From Hypericum androsaemum (Eukaryota; Streptophyta; Magnoliopsida; Malpighiales; Hypericaceae): DNA of 64,000 nucleotides. The notes beneath the pieces are model-generated. The model did not search any database. It had not been told where the DNA came from and saw only the letters and a list, made by a program, of their open reading frames with translations. The translations under genes and the position numbers were made by a program. Location: NCBI GenBank assembly GCA_963995505.1, contig OZ023182.1:18307619-18371618 (forward strand), read 5' to 3'. This document shows, one piece after another, positions 48,401 to 58,285 of this stretch (position 1 is its first letter; each line of letters begins with the position of its first letter).

Positions 48401-49136
48401 ATGCACCAACTTGAGGGGAAGTGTAGGAGATCACGTCTGTCACAGAAGATATTATCATTTCTAGTTTATTGCTACTTTATCTAGATATTTCCTGTTTATA
48501 TTTGATTTGCTTCCTAATTAGTACCAAAAGTTGACGTACAAGTCTTGAACTTGACGTACAAGTCTACTTGACGTATAAGCAATATAAACTTGAGGCTATA
48601 TAATGCATGTTTCATCGATGAAATAAAACATCTGCCATTTAATACCAAGAGTATCTCGTTTGCTGTGTCGCAGATGGACATGCATCCGCCTACGGTGAAG
48701 TCGTCCTGGCGTAGCAAAGCGAGGTTGTTGCAGCCCACCGCGGTGAACATGTTGAGAGCAGAAGAGATGGAGAACGGGGTGGATTTCAGGTTTATAATTT
48801 CCACGTGGTGAAAAGACGTTACTGGTCCGCCATGAACATCACAACGGGATGATACTGGAAACATGACACCAACCGTTCTATCTTCCACGGAAATTCGCAG
48901 CACCTCTAGGCCCGAAAAAAGTGTGGGAGTACCATTGGAGCTGCAATTTATCTTGAATGAATCTCCCAGTTAACAGCCTGGTTCGATCCCAAATGGGTAC
49001 GGAATACTGATCTTTCCGCACCGATCTCTACAGCTAGATAACGCTATAGATGCTGCCTTTGCCAGGTGAACTGGACTGAAGAACAACCGCCATAGAAGCA
49101 GCAGCATACTTGTCGCTAAAGAAAACCGGAAAGCCA

Positions 49137-49740
49137 TTGTTGGTTCTTGAAGAGAAGTGTTATTTATTGTTCGTTTCCGTTACTAGAGGACACGGAACGA
49201 TGACTTGGTAAAGTCTTCTCTCTTAGAGAAAAGCAATGGCCATGATCGCTCCACGGAATGAATACATGATTAACAGACTAGTCAGGGGCTGGCATTGATT
49301 TTTATGATATGCATGTACAAGTTGATGTTTTTCTCAAAATTAACCGTTATTCAGATATGTATTATCTCGCACTATGCAAAATTAAAGCTAATTACTAAGT
49401 TTTAGCGTCATGGATCAAATTTAAAAGGGTAAATTAATCTAAGGTTTTTGGGATTCGGTAAAATTAGACACTAGGATCTCTATATTTCCAAAATAAATTA
49501 AAATATTCTTGTAATTTAATTTTATTAGACTCCGGTCCTTCATGGAAATGATTTATATACCTTTACAATAAATTAATAATAAATTCCTTATTGCACCCAA
49601 AAAATAAAAAAATAAAGAAATCTTGGAGATCCGTACTCTTCTTAGGAAACTGAGGCTTCTGACGCCGCTACCCGCCTTCTAATCCTTTGTCTTGGTCCCT
49701 TACGGATCGTAACATTGGTCAAAAATCTCAGGATAAAAAA
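49137..49740. other. 5' flank of WAK copy E and unassigned sequence
   Basis: 49137-49400 matches the flanks of copies A, F and D (AAAGCAATGGCCATGATCGC, GACTAGTCAGGGGCTGGCAT). 49400-49740 is AT-rich with no recognised feature. Confidence 0.6.
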
Positions 49741-49747
49741 AAAGGAA

Positions 49748-50009
49748 AAGTCTACTTTAGTATCTTGTAGTATAGTCTAAAATTACTTTGGTACCCTGTG
49801 GTAAAAAAATCGACCAATCGAGTCAAACCACAGCCAATTAACATAAAAAAAGTCCACGGAGAGGGTACTAAAGTGATGTAAATTGGCATTGCCCGTGGAC
49901 CTAAGTGATCTAAATTGACTGTGGTTTGACTCGATTTGTCGGTTTTTTACCACAGGATACCAAAATGATTTTAGGCTATACCACAGAGTACTAAAGTAGA
50001 CTTTTCTAA
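49748..50009. mobile_element. MITE with long inverted repeats, MULE-type
   Basis: GGAAAAGTCTACTTTAGTAT at the left and its inverse TACTAAAGTAGACTTTTCT at the right. The arms (each about 110-120 bp, including TCGAGTCAAACCACAG and GTCCACGG) fold on each other with almost no loop. AAAAAAA runs on both sides could be the target duplication. Related termini occur at 35325 and 56570-56690. Confidence 0.8.
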
Positions 50010-50769
50010 AAAAACGGTGAACTTTATTACGTTCTGCACCAATCTAAGCAGAACTAAGAGAAAGTTTCAAACATGGACAAGAATCCATATTAGATGTCGA
50101 ACCCCAAACAAGAAGAGCCACCCCATAAGTACCAAAAAAGTAGACCGTTAGAAAGCATGTCGGTATCAGAGACCCAATAAAATGAATAATCGATTATCTA
50201 TCCGCTGAAAAAGCAAGTCAGTTACTGATCTTAGGTGGAGCTAGGATTAGAGATTTATTAGTGTGTGTACCTGAGCAAGGACTTTTGTTTTGGGAGATTG
50301 ATCTTGGAAGAAAGACACGAGGTTAAGATGAAATCCGAGGGTAAAATAATTTTTTTATAATTAAAAATAATAAAATGATTGATGATGTTAGCATTGAATC
50401 CTAGAGTATAAAAAATTCAAACTCAAAAATATTATAATCTATTTTGAAAATACAGAGATTTCAATGTCGAATTCACCATATCCCAGGAGCCTATAACAAC
50501 GTAATGCAGATTAAATAGATTAAATATGAGCCACCCATTGGATGGTACATAGATGGATAGACTTTGACGGAGACTATAACAACGTAAGGCAGACTGAGTT
50601 GGGCCTCAATCAATGGACTTTTCTTTATTCTCTTTCTAATTGACGAACAGACTTAGTCATGGCCCGGTGCAGACTTTTTGATGCTGTTGTGCATGCCAAG
50701 TTGATTATTCCAAATAATGTGTGGTTTACGTGGTTTTTGTAGATGTGCATCTTTGGAAGACTAATCAGG
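50010..50769. other. Unassigned sequence and start of the WAK G 3' flank
   Basis: 50010-50490 shows no gene. 50490-50769 is the WAK 3' flank (AGACTATAACAACGTAAGGC, GACTTAGTCATGGCCCGGTG, GATGTGCATCTTTGGAAG). Confidence 0.6.
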
Positions 50770-50994
50770 GTCAAATTTACCGACAAATCCCAGAATGGAA
50801 TTGTCAAAAAAAGTTTTTCATGTCTGAGATTGTGTTAGAAACCACATGAAATATCACGTTTTCATTTACAAGCAACCGCACTGTTTTGTGCATTTTTAGG
50901 TGGAGCCGAGCTAAGCAGTTGGAGCCGAGGTGAGCAAATGGCTCCCAGGGAAATGATCCAATAAAAAAATAGTACTTTCTTGTTGTGATTCAAA

Positions 50995-51050
50995 CTCATG
51001 ACCTCCCACTTACTAAACAAGTGCTCTAACCAACTTGTCTACATCTTTAA
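50995..51050 (-). repeat. tRNA-Thr(AGT)-like segment, left arm
   Basis: The minus strand reads GGTTAGAGCACTTGTTTAGT then AAGTGGGAGGTCATGAGTTTGAATC: a D-arm/box A, an anticodon loop with AGT and a box B-like T arm. The acceptor stem is missing, so it is not a working tRNA gene. The mirror copy is at about 51595-51660 on the plus strand. Confidence 0.6.
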
Positions 51051-51594
51051 AATAAATTACATTAATATATAAACACGAAGTCGCTAATGCATTTATACAT
51101 TTACAAAATGACATCGGTAAGACTAACCAACCTTTCACACACAAAAAAACTAATTAACCAAATATAAATTCAAATAATTCTATACTACGAACATTATTAT
51201 TTTAGATGAGAACAATGCTCCCAAAAATATATTCTTGATTAATATTTATTTGTTTTAAAAATTTTGTTAATTTTTTCTTGATTAATAATATTAATTGTAA
51301 TAATCATATACCATTAATTCAATTGTAATAATATTTGATTAATATTTATTTTAAAATTTATTTTGTTAATTTATTAACTTCATATATAATATACCATTCA
51401 TTGTAATAAATAATATATGTTCGGATTCCGTAGCTAAGTAGAGAATTACTTTAATTTATATTTGGTTAATTCGTTTTTTTAGGGTGAAAGGTTGGTTAGT
51501 CTTGCTTATGTCATTTTGTAAAAGTATAAATGCATTCGCGATTTTGTGTTTATATATTAATATAATTTATTTTAAAGGTGTAGACAACGAGCTC

Positions 51595-51660
51595 CCGTAG
51601 CTTGGTTAGTTAGAGCACTGGTTTAGTAAGTGGGAGATCATAAATTTGAATCACAACAAA
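51595..51660 (+). repeat. tRNA-Thr(AGT)-like segment, right arm
   Basis: Reads TAGCTTGGTTAGTTAGAGCA, CTGGTTTAGTAAGTGGGAGA, TCATAAATTTGAATC. Same derivation as the left arm copy; degenerate. Confidence 0.6.
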
Positions 51661-51909
51661 GAGTACTATTTTTTTATTGGATCATTTCCCTGGGAGCCAT
51701 CTGCTTACCTCGGCTCCACCTAAAAACACACAAAATAGTGCAGTTTTTTTTGATAAAATTGCACTGTTTTGTGTAATTTATTGGAAATAAAAATGCGATA
51801 TTTCATGCAGTTTTTAACACAATCTCAGACATAAATTTTTTTTTCTAACAACCCCATTCTGGGATCCATAAATTTGACCCCACTCAAGAAAAAGACCTGA
51901 CTAATCAGG

Positions 51910-52786
51910 ATATGATAATTAGACTCTGATCTCGAGCATTTAGGCATCTCCAAACTCAATAGTACAAAATTTGTTTATTTTGACCGAGTAAACACTAAAA
52001 ATTTGAATTCCTACAAGGATCATTTTATTTTCTTTTCGCGATAGTAAAAGAATTTCAATTTAAAATTGTGGATGGTAGTCCGTCTTTTTTTTTTTAATAT
52101 AGAATTTGGTTGGTAGTTAATACTAAATTGTTCATGTTACCATAATGTCATAGTTTATATTTTAATTACAAATCCAAGTACATACAGCTATAAATCATTC
52201 ACCGATTACTAAGCTGACACCTACTTTGTTGTGTATATACACACTTTGGCGGGACAAAATGTCAGTACAAATCTGCATTTAAACCTATTTTCCGAGTGGG
52301 TCCATCAATCAACACGGTGTGACTACTTGTATTAGACTGTATACTTTGGCGTGGTTTTGTGCCGTTTCCTCGCGAGTGGTTATTCCACATGCGTTAGGCT
52401 GTAAATGTTCTTTATTAATAAATGTTACTGTTACAAAAAAAAAACACGTTGTGAGAAACAATCAAATATCAATAGCTCCTGACAAAGCTTCGACTCAGAT
52501 AGTACTTTATCCGCAGAAACCACAAAAATAGGATGCTTCTAAGATATGGATCAAAATAGGACACTTATAAATAAATCACCGTAACGATAGCAATATGCAG
52601 ATTGCAATTTCAGCTGCGAATTATTGGCTTTATGGAGTAGTAAAAAACACATCTACTAATAAAATTGATATCCAGAATGCAAGTGTAGTTACCAGCAATA
52701 AGGATAAGGATTTGAGTCTTTCCTCCAAAGTTTTCTGGGCACATCTAATTATTTATCAGGTATATATCATGCAACATATGTGCATA
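51910..52786. other. 3' flank of WAK relic G with a short poly-A insertion
   Basis: Conserved WAK 3' flank (CACTTATAAATAAATCACCG, CAGCTGCGAATTATTGGCTT). At about 52318-52450 an extra stretch (GACTACTTGTATTAGACTGT ... TTACTGTTACAAAAAAAAAA) ending in A replaces the usual sequence, probably a small retroposed fragment. Confidence 0.6.
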
Positions 52787-52885
52787 ATAATTTATGGAAA
52801 AATATGATACTTGTCTGCCGATTAATGAATCGATATCAGTACTATCCAATCTAGAATACTGATTAGGAGAAGTGAATCCGAAGTC
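52787..52885 (-). pseudogene. WAK relic G: C-terminal codons only
   Basis: The minus strand reads [32 protein letters not shown], matching the last codons of D and F. The stop has mutated (TAG to TAT). Homology ends at about 52885; the rest of the gene is gone, replaced by sequence related to the foldback elements that follow. Confidence 0.85.
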
Positions 52886-52944
52886 ATATATACTACATGG
52901 ACTAATGGAAACCCCACCTATCCACTTGTAATTCATAGATTGGT

Positions 52945-53811
52945 AGAGATATACCAAGTCATCAAATGATTTGGTATGTAGGGACCAACATAAAATTTCT
53001 CGTAAATTAATAAGAAAGAATTAAATAAGATGTAGTAAAGAATCAAGAAACTTTATGTTGGTCCCTACATACCAAATAATTTGATGACTTGGTATGTCCT
53101 AACTAATTAATTAGTGATATGTGGACAACTAAGATCATCTCATTAATCTAGTACAATGAGTATTTAAGGTATAGAATCTTGTCATTAATGAAAAAATTAT
53201 TAAAAAATTATGATTTATTATAGGATAAATTAAGGTAATTAAATTAAATTTCTCTTAATATTATTAATTACCTTTTGTGGTGCAACCTTGTATAATATGT
53301 GTATTTTTTGAAAATTTGAATCTTCGTCCTCCACTTTTTAACGGAACCAAATCCAAGTTATACCAAAAATTATTATTGGGACAAAAGTGTTATCTTATTC
53401 GGATATATTTTGTTCCTGTTTATAACAAAACACCTAAACTATGATAACACAATTATTTAATTTTACTTTTTTCCATTAATATGCTAAACACCTAAATTCC
53501 TCCACGGTTTTACATTAGAACATCGTATCATTTTAAATTTTTGAAATACAAAATCTTCTTTTTCATGTAATATATGGTATCACTATGATCCTTAATTGAT
53601 TTTTTTTACTATTCTCTATAATCTCTTCCCTGGAAAAATGTAAGTAACTTAAATTATACTAGAGTCTATACCTTAAATGACAAAATTCTATACCTTAAAT
53701 GCTCATTGTACTAGATTAATGAGGTGACCTTGTCTACATGTCACTAATTAATTGGTCATAATATATCAAGTTATCAAATGACTTGGTATGTAAAGACCAA
53801 CATAAAGTTTA
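52945..53811. mobile_element. Foldback MITE family, one pair of inverted ends plus an extra end
   Basis: AAACTTTATGTTGGTCCCTA at 53051 and its inverse near 53810 bound an element whose arms (about 53051-53185 and 53670-53810) contain CATACCAA, GACTTGGTATGT, TAATTAATTAGTGA and CTAGTACAATGAG. A third end (ACCAAGTCATCAAATGATTT ... GGGACCAACATAAAATTT) lies at 52962-52996, so a second, truncated copy is adjacent. No coding sequence. Confidence 0.75.
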
Positions 53812-54776
53812 GGGCAAAATAGCCATAGGTCCCTGTTGTTTGAAGTAATTAATTAATCAGTATAAGCTATTATTGATTAGTCCCACATATTTGAAAAAAA
53901 GAATTAATTAGTCCCTAAGTTATTTTTTCGTCTAACTTTCCAACCAATATTTATGAAATACCAATTATATCCCTGAGTTCATCTTCCTCCTCTCTCCCCA
54001 TTCCTGTTAATCTCTGTTGAACAAAAAAATCCAACAACAATAATACTTCCTCCCCATTTCGCTCCTCTCTCTGGAAAATAAATAAAATCTCCCAAATTTC
54101 TTACCGAACATTAATTCCGCTTTCCCTTGGTCCTATCTTTAGAACTAGAGACCGTCAAAGAAGTTTTGTCAATTATTTTTCTTATTTACCTTATTGATTT
54201 GCTCCCATGGCGTACGTAGACCAAGACGAGATCAAGGAGGTCTTCAAGAGGGTGTTCTTGCGGTGGTCGTCGCTAATCTTGGTGAGCTTCGCGGAGGCCA
54301 AGGACTACTCATCGGCGAACATCAGGTTCGCGTTCTATCGAGGGGACCACAGAGACGGGGAGCCGTTCGGCGGGGTCATCAAGGTCCTGGCCCACTAGGC
54401 GATGAAGGAGGCGGTGATGTACCCGAGCCTGAGGTCGAGGACAAAGAGGGTTGACCTGAGCGTTGATGACGTGGAGGGAGTCCATACTCTGTACGAGTCA
54501 AACCCTAATTTCTGGTATAGTTAGCTGTTGGAATCGGAGGATGTATTATTATTATTGGTTTTTTTTTTCAACAGAGAGATTAACAAGAGGAGTGGGGAGA
54601 GAGGAGGAAGATGAACTTAGGGGTATAATTGGTATTTCACAAATATTGGCCGGAAAGTTAGTCGGAAAAATGACTTGGGGACTAACTTTTTTTTTCAAAT
54701 GTGAGGGATTAATCAAGAATAACTTGTACTGATTAATTAATTACTTCAAATAACAGGGACTTATGACTATTTTACC
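53812..54776. mobile_element. Pack-MULE carrying a matrix metalloproteinase gene fragment
   Basis: Inverted ends of about 185 bp (53812-54000 and 54600-54776) begin GGGCAAAATAGCCATAGGTC and GGTAAAATAGTCATAAGTCC. They share GTAATTAATTAATCAGTA and GAAATACCAATTATA. ATAAAGTTTA (53802-53811) and ATAAAATTTA (54777-54786) give a 9-10-bp target duplication with one mismatch. There is no transposase. The left duplication overlaps the end of the preceding MITE, so it is nested there. Confidence 0.88.
54207..54524 (+). pseudogene. Matrix metalloproteinase (matrixin) fragment, zinc site deleted
   Basis: From Met 54207 the frame encodes FKRVFLRWSSLILVSFAEAK, DYSSANIRFAFYRGDHRDGE and FGGVIKVLAH, as in the catalytic domain of plant secreted MMPs. 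A TAG follows (54396-54398). The same frame then resumes with MKEAVMYPSLRSRTKRVDLS, VDDVEGVHTLY and SNPNF up to a stop at 54522-54524. The stretch that normally lies between, with the zinc-binding HEIGH helix, is deleted. The product would be inactive. This is captured cargo of the surrounding MULE. Confidence 0.9.
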
Positions 54777-54786
54777 ATAAAATTTA

Positions 54787-55075
54787 ATGTACTTTTCTTT
54801 AAATTCTTTTGTGTCATTTTTAATTGACAGACAGACTTTTTGATGTTGTTGTGCACGCCCAAGTTGATTAATCCAAATAATATGTGGTTTACGTGGTTTC
54901 TGGATGGTCGCTAATCTTTTAAATTCCTCCAATGATCATTTTTTTTCTTTTCACCATTGTAACCAAATTTAAATTTAAGATTGGGATGGTAGTCCAATTT
55001 TTTTTTTCAGACTTCGGATGGTAGTCCCACTAGAACTACCAAATTGTTCATGCTATTACAATGTCATAGTTTAAA
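54787..55075. other. 3' flank of WAK copy F, left part
   Basis: Conserved WAK 3' flank (GACAGACAGACTTTTTGATG, GGATGGTAGTCC, ACCAAATTGTTCATGC), interrupted at 55075 by the next TIR element and resuming at 57838. Confidence 0.75.
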
Positions 55076-55569
55076 GGGCAAATTGCCCTCCCATTTTTGG
55101 TGTTTGGAGAAACACCTATTTTGGTCCTTATTGTTTCTGATAATATATATTCGTCCTCCAAATTTTGAAAAATATGTCTCTCAAGTTCGTTGCTTACATC
55201 AGCGATCAGTATAATTTTTTTATGACTATTATATCCTTGAAAAAAGATTTTAAAAAACCATATCCTCTCACCTCCTACATCTTCTCCGGGCCACATCTTC
55301 AAGAAAACCCAGATCGAATCCAAGTTCAAGAACTAGTTTCATTCGTTTCATTTGAATCAAAATTAAGTCATTAGTTTCATCTTCAACATTTTCTGGTTTA
55401 GGAGCTCATACATCTTCAAGAAAACGAGATCCCTTAATCAAGTAATTCATTCGAATCAAAATCAAAATCAAGTAATCTCCGGGCAACATCTTCATTAAAC
55501 CTAGATCCCTCGATTAAAACAAACTTCTAATAGTTTAGGAACGACCACAGCCACTAACGGCATTGAGCG

Positions 55570-56195
55570 TTGAAGAGCATCGTCGCCGTAGGCCTGGAGA
55601 TTGGAACATTTGTTGGCCTCGATGTTCTTCCGCGGAAAATCATACCGCTGATGTTCTTCAAAGACCACAAGGACCCGCCCGAGTCCTACCCGGCTATCTG
55701 GATTTGCCACATCATCAAAATTGGTGACGTGGCCTCTCCTCTCTCTCCTGCTCCTCCTCCTCTTCCTCCTTCTTCTTCTTCTCCACGTTCCTGCTTGAAC
55801 CCGGCGTCGTCACCAAGGTGAATCGGTTTCGTCTTCCTCTGTCACGACGTCGTCATCGCCGCTGCCAACTTCCTCCATGTTCATCATCATGATATCCCTG
55901 ACCTCGTCCTCCTTCCACCCTCCGTCACCGGCGTCTTCCAGTACACCCTCTCAAGGCAACCACTAAGCCCTCTAAGCTAGCCGTGGACTCTCAGGCAGCA
56001 GTAGAGTGAGGCGAATTAATCGAGCCCGTCATCGGGTTAGTTGCTGACGGGATGAAGCCGTGTTGGAGGACGACAGGAGGAAGTCCCCGAGGGTTTCAAG
56101 TTCGATGTCCCCAAGGCCAAGGCTGCTGCCAGCTTACTCGGTGCCGCCGATGGACGAATAGAGGTCGTGAGGTCGTGACGGGGAAGACGGTAAGC
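55570..56195 (+). pseudogene. Unrecognised gene-like cargo in the 2.75-kb element
   Basis: GC-rich, with open stretches in changing frames. One gives VGLEIGTFVGLDVLPRKIIP and FFKDHKDPPESYPAIW. A second gives HDVVIAAANFLHVHHHDIPD and LPPSVTGVFQYTLSRQP. A third gives EEVPEGFKFDVPKAKAAASL. The frame changes suggest a decayed or chimeric capture. I do not recognise the parent genes. Confidence 0.4.
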
Positions 56196-56475
56196 TCGTG
56201 ATGAAGAAGAAGAAGAAGACGACGACGACGACGAAGAAGAGGACGAAGAGGAAGAGGAAGAGGAGGAAGAGGAAGAGGAAGAGGAAGAGGAGGAAGAGGA
56301 AGAGGACGAAGAAGAGGAAGAGGAAGAGGAGGAGGAGGAGGACGAGGAAGAGGAAGACGAAGAAGAAGAAGACGAAGACGAAGAGGAAGAGGAAGAAGAG
56401 GAAGAGGAAGAGGACGAGGAGGAGGAGGAGGAGGACAAGGAGGAGGAAGAAGAAGAAGAGGGAGGGAAAGAGAGG
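56195..56475 (+). repeat. About 280-bp pure purine GAA/GAG/GAC tract
   Basis: An almost unbroken run of GAA, GAG and GAC triplets on the plus strand. Read in one frame it is poly-Glu/Asp, in another poly-Lys/Arg, and on the minus strand poly-Ser or Leu/Phe/Val. It is best taken as an expanded triplet repeat, possibly from a captured acidic-tail gene. The mirror-like purine strand could form triplex DNA. Confidence 0.92.
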
Positions 56476-57837
56476 AAGAGAAGATCTACCTGGCGCCATG
56501 TCTTCAAAAATTAGTGACGTGGAGGGTCTACGTGGCCGGGCAGAACTCGGGCAGGTCCAGAGCTGCCCGTGGACTTTTTGATGTTAATTGGAATAAGTAT
56601 GACTAGATTTGTCAATTTTTTATCTCAAGGTACTAAAGTGATTTTGGGCGATATCACAAGGTACTAAAGTAAACTTTTTCTTTTTTTTTCAAAAGGTAAA
56701 AAAGTCATTGAAATAATTATGTTGAACGTTGATATCAACATTGAAAAAAGTAGGGACCTCAGAGGTGTATTTTTCATAGTTTTAAAAAATACGATCTAAC
56801 TAATCGGACCACGAATTGGGTACTGAATCGGATTATTTTTAGGGGTAAAAATGGGAAGCGGTCGGACCACTCAAATTTCGGTCCGACTGGGCAATTTTTG
56901 CAATCATGCTGACCGGAATTGGCTGTCCGACCAGAACTTGGCGATTCGAGACCTTTTCACTTCTTTAAAAATCGATCTTCTGTTCTTCCCCATTCTCCAA
57001 ACCCTCAGAATTTTGCCCAAACACACAATTTCAAATCAATTACCTTTTTACTTTGAAATCAATTGCTAATCTAAGAGTTTCCGTGGCCCGTGGAGGTTGA
57101 GACATGAAGCCGTGGAGGGGAGTGGGTGGAGGAAGCAGTGGAGGGGGCAGGTGGAGGAGGAGACAGCAAGGTGGGTGAAGCTGTGACCCAGGGGAGACGA
57201 TGGAAAATCGAGCTCACCGGAAAGAGAGAGAGAGAGAGATTGAGAGGAGGCTGGAAGACGGTCGAGCTAACCAAAAATTTTGTGGGCTGTAGCTTAATGG
57301 TTTATATGAATCTATTTTGTTAAGAATATTATCATGGTTTATAGGAATCTATTTTGCTAGGAATCTGTTAGTTCTTTTTAGTTGGGATTTTTTGTTTGAG
57401 GTTGGAAAAAGTAACAGGAGGGGTGAAGAGACAAGACAGAGGGAGATTGGGAGGAGGAGGCTGGAAGACAATGGAATTCTTAGTTGTTTTTTAGTTGGAT
57501 TGTGGACCAGGGGATGAAGATGAGCTTTGTTTATGTTTTATAGTAGATGGGCTTTGTTCATGTTTTGTAATAGATGGGTTTTACAACTTGTTTTTTTTCT
57601 TACCTATATACTGTATAAATTTAAAATATTTTATTAAAATAAAAAGGTCTGGTCCGACCAGCCAGACTGAATGACCCAAAAAACAGACCAAATCTGGGTC
57701 GTACCAAAATTTATATTTTAAAACTATGGTATTTTTCCAAACTTGGAGGACCAATATATGTTATCAGAAATAGTAAGAACTAAAATGGATCTTTCTTCGA
57801 ACACCAAGGACGGGAGGGCAATTTGCCCTAGTTTAAA

Positions 57838-58285
57838 TCTTAATTACTGTGCTAATACATACTTTTGTGGCGCGTATAAAACTCTTTGGGTGAACCAAAA
57901 TGTCAGTACAAATCTGCATTTTATTCGATTTTCGGAGTGGGTCCATCCATCAACAAGTGTTGACAAAAAAAAGGTGTTAGGACCGAAACTTTTCTGTCGA
58001 GAGCTGACGACAGAAACCACAAAAACAGGACGCTTCTAAGATATGGATCAAAATAGGACACTTATAAATCATCGTAAACGTAGGAATCTGCAGATTGCAA
58101 TTTCAGCTACAAATTATTGGCTTTATAGAGTAGTAAAAAACACTTCTACTTATAAAATTAATCTGCAGAGTGCAAGTGTAATTAGCAGCAATAAGGATCA
58201 GGATTGAGTCTCTCTTTCCTCCAAAGTTTCTCAGGCACAACTAATTATATATTTATAGTTATATATCCTGCAAGATACACGCAAA
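57838..58285. other. 3' flank of WAK copy F, right part
   Basis: Conserved WAK 3' flank (AACTTTTCTGTCGAGAGCTG, CACTTATAAATCATCGTAAA, CAGCAATAAGGATCAGGATT) up to the stop codon of copy F. Confidence 0.75.

Larger units (their letters stand above)
46685..48637 (+). mobile_element. Non-autonomous gag-only copia element in WAK E exon 1
   Basis: LTR-like ends: 46685-46881 (first T lost, GTAGGAGATCAC) and 48422-48637 (TGTAGGAGATCAC), which has one extra copy of a TTGACGTACAAG unit. A primer-site-like TGATATCAGAAC is at 46891-46902 and a purine tract CTTGAGGGGAAG at 48410-48421. Between them lies only a gag frame: no protease, integrase, RT or RNase H. ATACC or CTACC at the edges may be a decayed duplication. 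It matches the idea of terminal-repeat elements carrying only gag. Confidence 0.8.
38023..49136 (-). pseudogene. WAK copy E, broken into four pieces by three retroelements
   Basis: Exon 3 lies at 45126-45048, 40311-39811 and 38642-38023; exon 2 at 45460-45332; exon 1 at 49136-48638 and 46684-46240. Exon 2 is intact (129 bp, DIDECSLHDPGICYSQPERC). Exon 1 opens MAFRFSLATS, has [11 protein letters not shown] and a TAA in place of the Tyr of GCYL; a frameshift follows INCC. The kinase keeps HRDIKS, DFGISKS and LDPEYF but has a stop and a short deletion in the glycine loop, frameshifts near 39845 and 38270-38390, and a one-base loss at ELLTG (38402). The C-terminus runs past the lost stop. The three inserts are a LINE, a complete copia and a gag-only copia. 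Confidence 0.93.
50770..51898. mobile_element. Foldback element with arms of about 380 bp that contain tRNA-Thr-like sequence
   Basis: GACTAATCAGG flanks it (50759-50769 and 51899-51909). The paralogous flank near 16310 and 29700 gives the empty site. The arms (50770-51145 and about 51480-51885) are inverted: GTCAAATTT, GTCTGAGATTGTGTTAGAAA, GGTGGAGCCGAG and CAACCTTTCAC pair with their complements. The left arm continues almost to the duplication, while the right has about 20 extra bases. The loop is AT-rich. No ORF of note. The 9-11-bp duplication suits a MULE-type foldback. Confidence 0.85.
55076..57828. mobile_element. 2.75-kb MULE-like element with gene-like cargo and perfect 9-bp target duplication
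   Basis: TAGTTTAAA occurs at 55067-55075 and 57829-57837. The ends GGGCAAATTGCCCTCCC (left) and the inverse GGGAGGGCAATTTGCCC (right) extend as inverted repeats of about 100 bp (55076-55175, 57728-57828), with TTCTGATAA and TTGGTCCTCC shared. Inside are GC-rich cargo (55560-56560), a purine tract, an inner MULE-type terminus (56570-56690) and a stretch rich in GGTCCGACC (56850-57300). No transposase is visible. Confidence 0.88.

Noticed and set aside
50995..51660. Two tRNA-Thr-like segments as tRNA genes
   Set aside because: No pairing acceptor stem and degenerate T arms; both are in transposon arms.
56037..56581. Long ORFs of poly-Ser, Leu/Phe/Val and Lys/Arg in the purine tract
   Set aside because: Low-complexity translation of a triplet repeat in several frames; no evidence of selection on any of them.
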